Source: CAVSUR01 sp052143655 (GTDB lineage Bacteria; Actinomycetota; Actinomycetes; Streptosporangiales; Streptosporangiaceae). Taken from it: a stretch of DNA of 64,000 nucleotides. How positions within the stretch are numbered: the first letter of the stretch is position 1; the number at the start of each line of letters is the position of its first letter. The stretch is from NCBI GenBank assembly GCA_052143655.1, contig JBKQSL010000032.1:6006-70005 (forward strand), given 5' to 3'. Positions 34,985 through 41,916 of this stretch are shown here, in pieces. Both the position numbers and the translations under genes were made by a program. The notes beneath the pieces were generated by a model that did no database searches, had not been told where the DNA came from, and saw only the letters and a program-made list of their open reading frames with translations.

Positions 34985-36334
34985 ATGGCTGTCTCGCCGG
35001 CCGAACGCGTGCGCCCCTTAATGGCGCGAGCGCGCGCTTGGCAGTTGCTGCAGCTTCCCCGGTGGACCGTTGCGCTTGTCGCTGTAGTGGTCACGGCGGA
35101 CCTGGCGGCCATCGGCTGGGCCGTGTCGAGCTCAGTCTTCCGGCTTGCCGATCTTGTCGTCTTCGCCGGGCTGCTCGGCTGCAGCCTGGCGACGGTGGAG
35201 CTGACGCGGCGTGCTGGCGAGCCAGCCCTGGTGATCAAGCACGTGTTCGGCGTCTGGGAATTGCCCATGGCGATTCTGCTTCCGCCGGTCTACGCGCTAG
35301 TCGCGCCCATTCCGAGGATCGCGATGAGCCAGTGGCGGATCCGGAGGATTGCCCCGCACCGCCGGGCTTTTTCCGCGGCAGCGACTAGTTTGTCGTACGG
35401 TATCCTATATCTATCGTTTCGCGAACTTAAGAGCCTGTCGGGCATAGCCTTCGTTGACCACGGCGTCCGTACCGCAGCCTGGATCCTGGCCGTGGCGGCA
35501 TGCTTCGGCCTGCAGTGGGTCGTGAACCACTTCCTGGTCATGGCCGCCGTCAAGGGCACGGATCCGAGTGCCAGCATCCGCAAGACCCTGTTCACCAGGG
35601 AGAACATCCACAGCGACGTCACCGAGGCCGGGGTCGCCACGCTGATCACGATCGGCGTGGCTGTGAGCCCGGTGGCGATCGTGTGTGCGCTGCCGTTTGT
35701 GACGTTGCTGCAGCGGTCGTCGCGGCATGTGCAGCTGGTGAATGAGGCTCGGGTGGACGGGAAGACGGGGCTGCTGAATGCGGTGACGTGGCGGCGTGAG
35801 GCAAGCTCGGAGGTGGCGCGGGCGGCGCGGACGGGGTCGCCGGTGGCGGTTCTGCTAGTGGATATTGATCACTTCAAGAGGGTGAATGACGCGTTCGGGC
35901 ATCTGGCGGGGGATGAGGCGCTGCGGGCGGTGAGCGGGGTGCTGCGGGGAGCGGTGCGCGAGTATGACCTGGCGGGGCGGTTCGGGGGCGAGGAGTTCTC
36001 GCTGCTGCTGCCGCAGGCTGATGAGGCGGGGGCGCGGGCGATCGGGGAGCGGATCCGGGCGCAGGTGGCGGCGCTGCGGGTGGATGCAGGGGAGGCGGCT
36101 GGGGGGCCGATCTGCGTGACCGTGTCGGTGGGGGTTGCGGCGCTGACGGCGGTTGCGGCCGGGGCGGGGATTACTGAGCTGATGGCGGCGGCGGACATGG
36201 CCTTGTACCGGGCCAAGGGCGCCGGCCGCAACCAAGTCTGGGTCACCACGGAAGCGGCCAGCGCGGCGGCTGGCCAGGCCAGCTTGCAGCCGTCGGCCGG
36301 CGCCGAGGGCGGCCGCCCAGCCGGCCCGAGCTGA
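34985..36334 (+). CDS. Membrane diguanylate cyclase, module 3
   Basis: 449 residues; six membrane helices and a GGDEF domain with GGEEF at residues 334-338 and I-site REYD. ATG at 34985 with AGAAGGAG. From about 35690 to 36190 the gene switches to G-ending codons (GTG, ACG, GGG, GCG) and a strong G over C skew, unlike its first half, which uses C-ending codons. This suggests that the catalytic half has a different recent history, for example gene conversion with a paralogue. Confidence 0.92.
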   Translation: MAVSPAERVRPLMARARAWQLLQLPRWTVALVAVVVTADLAAIGWAVSSSVFRLADLVVFAGLLGCSLATVELTRRAGEPALVIKHVFGVWELPMAILLPPVYALVAPIPRIAMSQWRIRRIAPHRRAFSAAATSLSYGILYLSFRELKSLSGIAFVDHGVRTAAWILAVAACFGLQWVVNHFLVMAAVKGTDPSASIRKTLFTRENIHSDVTEAGVATLITIGVAVSPVAIVCALPFVTLLQRSSRHVQLVNEARVDGKTGLLNAVTWRREASSEVARAARTGSPVAVLLVDIDHFKRVNDAFGHLAGDEALRAVSGVLRGAVREYDLAGRFGGEEFSLLLPQADEAGARAIGERIRAQVAALRVDAGEAAGGPICVTVSVGVAALTAVAAGAGITELMAAADMALYRAKGAGRNQVWVTTEAASAAAGQASLQPSAGAEGGRPAGPS

Positions 36335-36536
36335 CGGGCGCCCACTGGCGGTAGCTGGGTCACGCTGCGCAGCAGCGCTGACAGGCAACCGGGCACGGCT
36401 AGCTGACCACTGTGACCGGCCGGGCCGCCCGGCATTCATCCGGGCAGCGGCTAACCGCCACGCGGCCGCCGGCCGCAGGCCTGCCGGCCGCTCGCTGAAT
36501 CGGCACTGCCAGGCCTGGAAATGGTGCGCAGGCGGG

Positions 36537-36563
36537 TCAGCCGCCCCAGTGAATGTCGCGCAC
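36537..36563 (-). CDS. WGG octapeptide ORF, module 4, distal copy ((M)RDIHWGG)
   Basis: GTG CGC GAC ATT CAC TGG GGC GGC TGA with GAGAGGAG upstream. Compared with the copy at 36637, Arg is CGC rather than AGG and Ile is ATT rather than ATC, so the peptide is kept while the DNA has changed. Confidence 0.76.
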   Translation of the reverse strand: MRDIHWGG

Positions 36564-36636
36564 GACATCTCCTCTCGGGTGCAGGGCCCTTCCTCCCGGA
36601 TGGGAGCGGGCGCCGGAAACGAGCGGATAGCGCGGG

Positions 36637-36663
36637 TCAGCCGCCCCAGTGGATGTCCCTCAC
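36637..36663 (-). CDS. WGG octapeptide ORF, module 4, proximal copy ((M)RDIHWGG)
   Basis: GTG AGG GAC ATC CAC TGG GGC GGC TGA with GGAAGGAGG 6 bases upstream. Divergent from GGDEF gene 4. An inverted repeat, AGTAA(8)TTACT, lies about 70 bases upstream at 36733-36750. Confidence 0.76.
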   Translation of the reverse strand: MRDIHWGG

Positions 36664-36977
36664 GAGGGCCCTCCTTCCGCCTCGTCTGCTGCTCACCTGC
36701 GCGATCCCAGATGGCCAGCGCAGACCTCGAAGAGTAATTGCACAGTTACTTTTTGTCATCCGTTCGCTCGGGTGCATCGCCGCAGCGCAGCGCGTCCGGG
36801 CCTTCGAGGGTGCCAGGAAAACACTGAAATAAGGGGCATAGCAATCAGTGTCTATACATATGCAGCGGTTAGTAGCGAAGCGCTGACGGTCCGCAAGAGG
36901 CGCGTGCCAGAATGAGGACGGCGGGCCGCAGCGCGCTGAAACCGGCGCGAGGCGCTGAGTAACCGGAAGGAGCATCC
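36664..36977. promoter_or_regulatory. Divergent control region of module 4
   Basis: 314 bases. Contains the inverted repeat at 36733-36750 near the octapeptide side and, at about 36822-36852, AACACTGAAATAAG then GGGCATAGCAATCAGTG. The latter is a weaker relative of the GGCATGCAA element of modules 2 and 3. Confidence 0.45.
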
Positions 36978-38267
36978 GTGCACCGTGACTGGCGCAATGG
37001 CGCGTCCCGACGGTTGCAGGCCGTCCGGGCCTGGCCACTGCTGCAGCACCCCCGGTGGCTAGTCGCGCTGGTGGCCATGGTCGTGACGGCGGACCTGGCC
37101 GCCATCGTGGCGGCCGCGCTGAAATCCCCGCTGCGCCCCGCCGACCTGATGCTGTTCGGCGCGCTGACCGCCTGCATGGTCGTGACGGTGGAGTTCACCC
37201 GGCGCTCGGGAGAGCAGGCCCTGGTAGTCCAGGATGTCTTCGGGGTGTGGGGCCTGCCGATGGCCATCCTGCTCCCCCCGGTGTACGCGCTGCTCGCGCC
37301 GCTGCCGCGGCTCGCCCTGATGCAGTGGCGGATCCGCCGGATCGCCCCGCACCGCCGGGTGTTCTCGGCAGCGGCGCTGAGCTTGTCGTACGGTGCCACG
37401 TACCTGACGTTTCACCTGATCATCGGGGCTGTGGGCGGCTCGCCATCCGGGCCTGGCGCTGATTCGTCCAGATGGGTTCTCGCGGTCGGCGCGGCCTTCG
37501 CCGTCAACTGGCTGGTCAGTCACTGCCTGATACTGGCCGCGGCCAAGGGGTCTGACCGCAGCGTGAGCGTCCGCGGCGCGCTACTGGAGCGCGAGGGGCT
37601 GCGCAACGAGCTGACGGAGATCTGCGTCGCGACGGTCGTCACGCTGGGCATCGCCATCACCCCGGTCGTGCTCGTGTTCGCGCTGCCGTTCGTGACGTTG
37701 CTGCAGCGATCGTCGCGGCACGCGCAGCTGGTCAACGATTCCCGGATCGATGCCAAGACCGGGCTGCTGAACGCGGTGACGTGGCGGCGGGAGAGCAGCG
37801 CGGAGGTGTCCCGGGCCCAGCGCACCGGGGCGCCGCTGGCAGCCGCGCTCATTGACATCGACCATTTCAAGAACGTGAACGACACCTACGGGCACCTCGC
37901 AGGAGACGAGGCCCTGTGCGCGCTGAGCGACGTCCTGCGGCAGGCCGTGCGCGACTACGACCTGGTCGGGCGCTTCGGCGGCGAGGAATTCTCCCTGCTC
38001 ATGCCGCAGACAACTGCCGGGGACGCGCAGCGCGTCGCCGAGCGCATCCGAGAGCGGATCGCAGCGCTGCGCATCGACGCGGGAAGCAGGCCGGGCATCC
38101 CGATCACGCTGACCGTGTCCATCGGCGTGGCCGTCGCCGGCGGCGGGGACATCACCGAACTGCTGGCCGCCGCGGATTCCGCCCTCTACCGGGCTAAGAG
38201 GGCCGGGCGCAACCAGGTCATGGTGGTAACCGGGACCGCGCCAGCGCTAGCCGCCGGCCTCGTCTGA
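36978..38267 (+). CDS. Membrane diguanylate cyclase, module 4
   Basis: 429 residues; six membrane helices, then GGDEF with GGEEF at residues 334-338 and I-site RDYD five residues before. Catalytic IDIDHFKNVND is intact. GTG start with GGAAGGAG. The shorter tail after the GGDEF domain distinguishes it from modules 1 and 3. Unlike module 3, its catalytic half keeps C-ending codons throughout. Confidence 0.92.
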   Translation: MHRDWRNGASRRLQAVRAWPLLQHPRWLVALVAMVVTADLAAIVAAALKSPLRPADLMLFGALTACMVVTVEFTRRSGEQALVVQDVFGVWGLPMAILLPPVYALLAPLPRLALMQWRIRRIAPHRRVFSAAALSLSYGATYLTFHLIIGAVGGSPSGPGADSSRWVLAVGAAFAVNWLVSHCLILAAAKGSDRSVSVRGALLEREGLRNELTEICVATVVTLGIAITPVVLVFALPFVTLLQRSSRHAQLVNDSRIDAKTGLLNAVTWRRESSAEVSRAQRTGAPLAAALIDIDHFKNVNDTYGHLAGDEALCALSDVLRQAVRDYDLVGRFGGEEFSLLMPQTTAGDAQRVAERIRERIAALRIDAGSRPGIPITLTVSIGVAVAGGGDITELLAAADSALYRAKRAGRNQVMVVTGTAPALAAGLV

Positions 38268-38429
38268 TCGCTCGCTGGCAAGCGCGAGATGCACTGCGTG
38301 CACATCGGACACCCTGGCCACCGCCAGGTGGCCGTCTATCCGCAGCTCGCGGGCGCGGCCGAGGTCAGCGTCGGTGCCAGTTGCACGCAGGAACCGCGGC
38401 ACCGCCTGCACTGCCTCTGCCGACTAGCG

Positions 38430-40409
38430 CTAGCCGGCGTGCCCCGGGTGGCTCGGCGGTACGTCCATGGCCGGATTGCGGTCGAAGAACCCGGCCGGCT
38501 TGAGCCAGAACGACACCCGGTCGGCGGGCATCACCGGCCAGTCTTCCGGCCGGGTGATGTGGTGGATCCCGAAGACGTACCAGAGCACCACGTCGGTGCT
38601 CTCGATCAGCCGGTTCTGCGCCGTCCAGGCGGGCAGGCCGCTGTCCTGCTCGCTCAGGTTCGGGAAGTCGCCGCACGGCCAGCGCTCGCCGGCCCGGTAC
38701 GGCGTGACCCACAGGGTGTGCCCGATGACCTCGGCCCGGCGGAACGCCGGGGACGAGCGGTCCAGCATCGGCGGGAAGCAGCCGCCCGGGACCAGCTTGT
38801 AGCCGACCGGCCTGCCCAGTCCGTTCCTGGTCTCGCCGGTCACTTTCCAGGTGCGCTGGACCTGCCAGTCATAATCCTGCCGCCCGTCGGCCTCGGTGCG
38901 CAGCGGCGTCTCCCGGGTCACCAGCCCGAGCCCGTGCGGGTTGCCCGGGCCGGTCGGCTGCGGCTCGCTGTCGCACGCGTACACGGTGTTCGCCGTGCCG
39001 TCGACGTCCAGGTCCAGCCGGGCGACGATGAAATGCTGGTGGAACGGGGCGTAGGTGCGCTCGTCGACCAGGGCGCCGGTCGGCGGCTGCTCCCCGGGCG
39101 GGAACGGCGTGGTCACCATGAGCCCCGTCGCGCGCACCTCGCACTCGATGTTGCCGTCCTGGTAGAACCGCCAGTACACCAGGTACTCGTAGTTCGCCAC
39201 CGTGGCGTGGAACGAGATCACCAGCCGCCGGGCCCGCCGCACTTCCGCGCCCGTGCGCTCGTCCACGTGCTTCCACAGGATCCCGTCGTCTTCCTCGTGG
39301 ACGCAGACCGCGTTGCGCAGGACGCGCGGCTCGCCGCGGGTGTCGTGCACGACTGCGTCCAGGTAGCGGATCTCGCCGAGGCAGTCGCAGCCAAGCTCCA
39401 GCGACGTGGTCATGAACCCCAGGCCCCATTCGCCGATGTCGAACGCGGTCCGGCGGTAGTGGTCCGGGGTCGAGTCGCGGTACGGCACGATCATCTCCGC
39501 GAATGACAGCCGGTGCGCGACCGGCCGGACCCGGTCCTGGTCGCGGAACCCGACAGCGTGCAGGACCAGCCCCTCCCGGTAGTTGAACCCGAGCCGCAGC
39601 TGCCAGTTCTGCCAGCTGAGCAGGCGGCCGTCCAGGCTGAACGACGGGCCCTCCGGCTGGCTGATCTCCAGCGGCGCGACGTCGCGCAGTGGCTCCGGCA
39701 GCAGCCGGGGCAGGTACTCGCCGCTGACGTCGGGCCGCCCCGCGCCGGTGTCAGCGTCCTCGAGCTCCAGCAGCTCCATCCGGTTCAGGTCCACGACCGG
39801 GTGCAGCCCCGCGACGTGGTGGGCGTACGGGTTGCCGTCGTCGCTGCCCCGGTACCAGACGTCCGACCAGCCCACGCGCAGGCCGCGGTAGCGCTCCGGC
39901 ACCAGGGCCGCCCCGTAGGCCCACACGTCGGTGAGGACCCGGCTCAGGTCGGTGATGCCGCGCCGGGCCAGCACGGCCGCCAGCTGCGGGCTGGCCCGCA
40001 GCATGGCGTCGCACTCGTGCCACTCGTCCACCGTCATGTTCGGCTGCTGGCCCGCCAGGTGCTCCCAGGCCAGCACGGCGTCGCTGGTCAGGCAGGCCAG
40101 GGCCCGGTAGGCCTGGCCGCTGTCGCGGTCCCAGCACACGGCGATGGCCTGCCTGTCGACAGGCGTGCCGGCGGCGTAACCTGCGAGCGTCGCCTTGTCC
40201 GGCTCGGCCAGCTCCATCGACGCGATCCGCCAGCGCTCGCCGACGCCCTTGTCCCGGCGCAGCAGCGCGGCGACCCGCCGGAACTCCCCGGCGGTTAGCG
40301 GGTCCAGCGGATGGGGTGGCCCGGCGCCGTCCGCGGCGGGCTCTGCTCCCGGGCTGCGAGCAGTGCTCGCGGCCCGCGTTCCGGCGGGGTCCGCTGGCTG
40401 ATCCGACAT
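38430..40409 (-). CDS. Copper amine oxidase
   Basis: 659 residues, typical for bacterial enzymes lacking the D1 domain. It oxidises primary amines to aldehydes with H2O2 and NH3. Seen: the topaquinone precursor Tyr in TVANYEYLVYW, the catalytic base Asp in FDIGEWGLG, Cu ligands HxH in PFHQHFIVARLDLDVDG and the third His in GIHHITRPEDWPVMP. No secretion signal is visible. Leftmost ~35 residues are low complexity. The amine substrate is unknown. Confidence 0.95.
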   Translation of the reverse strand: MSDQPADPAGTRAASTARSPGAEPAADGAGPPHPLDPLTAGEFRRVAALLRRDKGVGERWRIASMELAEPDKATLAGYAAGTPVDRQAIAVCWDRDSGQAYRALACLTSDAVLAWEHLAGQQPNMTVDEWHECDAMLRASPQLAAVLARRGITDLSRVLTDVWAYGAALVPERYRGLRVGWSDVWYRGSDDGNPYAHHVAGLHPVVDLNRMELLELEDADTGAGRPDVSGEYLPRLLPEPLRDVAPLEISQPEGPSFSLDGRLLSWQNWQLRLGFNYREGLVLHAVGFRDQDRVRPVAHRLSFAEMIVPYRDSTPDHYRRTAFDIGEWGLGFMTTSLELGCDCLGEIRYLDAVVHDTRGEPRVLRNAVCVHEEDDGILWKHVDERTGAEVRRARRLVISFHATVANYEYLVYWRFYQDGNIECEVRATGLMVTTPFPPGEQPPTGALVDERTYAPFHQHFIVARLDLDVDGTANTVYACDSEPQPTGPGNPHGLGLVTRETPLRTEADGRQDYDWQVQRTWKVTGETRNGLGRPVGYKLVPGGCFPPMLDRSSPAFRRAEVIGHTLWVTPYRAGERWPCGDFPNLSEQDSGLPAWTAQNRLIESTDVVLWYVFGIHHITRPEDWPVMPADRVSFWLKPAGFFDRNPAMDVPPSHPGHAG

Positions 40410-40585
40410 GCGCAGGCTCGCCTTCCCTCAGATCACGGTGCGCCGCCCGCGCTGGCCGCGGGCCTGCCACGATCATGCCGCTGGCCCTCATTGTCCACCG
40501 CGGCAGCCCGGCCGCCGCGCAACTGCCCGGCGCCCTGGCGCCGGAACTGTCGGCCCGCCCGGCGGAACGCTACGATCACGCCTCA

Positions 40586-40702
40586 ATGGCACCGATCCGG
40601 GTTGCGCTGGCCGAGGACAATGTCCTGCTGCGGGAGGGCATCTCCCGGCTAGTCGATGCCGCTGACGGCCTCGACGTGGTCGGGGTCGCTGCCGCTGCCG
40701 GT
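40586..40702 (+). pseudogene. Truncated response regulator (NarL/LuxR type receiver fragment)
   Basis: From ATG 40586 the frame reads IRVALAEDNVLLREGISRLV then DAADGLDVVGVA, the first ~35 residues of a NarL-type receiver with its acidic pocket (ED). The similarity then stops; no phosphoacceptor Asp, Lys or helix-turn-helix follows. TACGAT 9 bases before the ATG indicates that the promoter survives. Just after the break is an AT-rich stretch (GTAATGCAGTAATTAATGC region, 40765-40785). Confidence 0.75.
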
Positions 40703-40896
40703 GAGCGTGGCCGCCGAGGGCGACATACTCGGGCTGTGAACCTGACCCGGGCGCGTCAGTTACACAGTAATGCAGTAATTAATGCGGCGGCTCAGCCCGG
40801 GCCGGCGGCCGCGGCCTGCTGGCGGCGCAGCTGGCGGAACGCGGCCCATCCCGCAGCAGCGGCGACAGCCGCCGGGCTGCGGGGGCGACCGGGCCG

Positions 40897-41916
40897 TCAG
40901 TCGTGCATCGGGCGCTCGTGGTCGGCGTGCCCCGCCAGCTCCAGCTGGAAGGTGGAGTGCTCGACGTCGAAGTGGCCGCGCAGGCAGTCCTGCAGGCGGT
41001 CGAGCATGGCCGCGCTGCGGCCGCCGGCCAGCACCTCCGGGTCCACCACGATATGCGCCGACAGCACCGGCAGCCCGGCGGTGATCGTCCAGGCGTGCAG
41101 GTCGTGCACGTCACGCACGCCGCCGAGCTCGGTCATGTGCCGGCGCACCTCGGCCAGGTCGATGCCGCGGGGGCTGGCCTCCAGCAGGATGTCGAGGGCG
41201 TCGCGCAGCAGCCGCCAGGTGCGCGGCACGATCAGCGCCCCGATCGCCAGCGCCGCGATCGGGTCTGCCCGGGTGAACCCGGTCGTCGCGATCAGCACGC
41301 CGGTGACGATCACCGCGAGCGCGCCGAGCGCGTCCGAGCCCACCTCCAGGAAGGCCCCGCGCACGTTCAGGCTCTCGGCCTGCCCGCGGCGCAGCAGCAG
41401 CAGCGAGCCGGTGTTGGCGGCCAGCGCGACCACGCCGAAGACGATGAGCAGCCCGGAGCTGACCGCCGGCGGGCTCATCAGCCGCCGGATCGCCTCGACC
41501 AGGACGAAGACCGCCATCGCGAAAAGGAGCACCGCGTTGGCCATGGCGGCCAGGATCTCGGCCCGCGCGTAGCCGAACGTGCGCCGGGGCGTGGCGGGCC
41601 GGGCCGCGAAAGCCGCGGCCAGCAGCGACAGCCCGACCCCGGCCGCGTCCGCGGCCATGTGCGCGGCGTCGGCGAGCAGCACCACCGCGCCGGTCCACAC
41701 CGCGCCGATGACCTCTGCCACGGCGATCGCCACGGTGATCGCCAGCACCGCGGTCAGCGCCTGGCGGTGCTCGCCGGCCGCGGTGACCCCGTGCGCGTGG
41801 CTGTGACCGGACCCGGAATGCGGGCGCCCGGCAGCGGGCCCGCGGCCGGCGGCCGGGCCGGAGCCGGATGGGGGCCCGTGACCACCTGCGGGGGCGGGGC
41901 CGTGCCCGGCGGTCAT
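40897..41916 (-). CDS. Cation diffusion facilitator (Zn/Co/Cd efflux type)
   Basis: 339 residues. A His-rich N-terminus (GHSHAHG) is followed by six membrane helices and a cytosolic ferredoxin-like domain with HDLHAW. Membrane metal site: DAAHMAAD in helix 2; the helix 5 site reads EVGSD, with Glu where CzcD-type proteins often have His, which may alter metal choice. The ATG overlaps the stop of the APC permease gene (ATGA). Confidence 0.9.
   Translation of the reverse strand: MTAGHGPAPAGGHGPPSGSGPAAGRGPAAGRPHSGSGHSHAHGVTAAGEHRQALTAVLAITVAIAVAEVIGAVWTGAVVLLADAAHMAADAAGVGLSLLAAAFAARPATPRRTFGYARAEILAAMANAVLLFAMAVFVLVEAIRRLMSPPAVSSGLLIVFGVVALAANTGSLLLLRRGQAESLNVRGAFLEVGSDALGALAVIVTGVLIATTGFTRADPIAALAIGALIVPRTWRLLRDALDILLEASPRGIDLAEVRRHMTELGGVRDVHDLHAWTITAGLPVLSAHIVVDPEVLAGGRSAAMLDRLQDCLRGHFDVEHSTFQLELAGHADHERPMHD

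Noticed and set aside
30506..36663. Octapeptide repeats as a CRISPR or simple DNA repeat
   Set aside because: Only the 27-base ORF plus ribosome site recurs; spacers are unequal, copies are two per locus, and differences are synonymous, so a coding explanation is better.
30506..36663. Octapeptides as precursors of biarylitide-type modified peptides
   Set aside because: No cytochrome P450, radical-SAM or other modifying enzyme gene is nearby.
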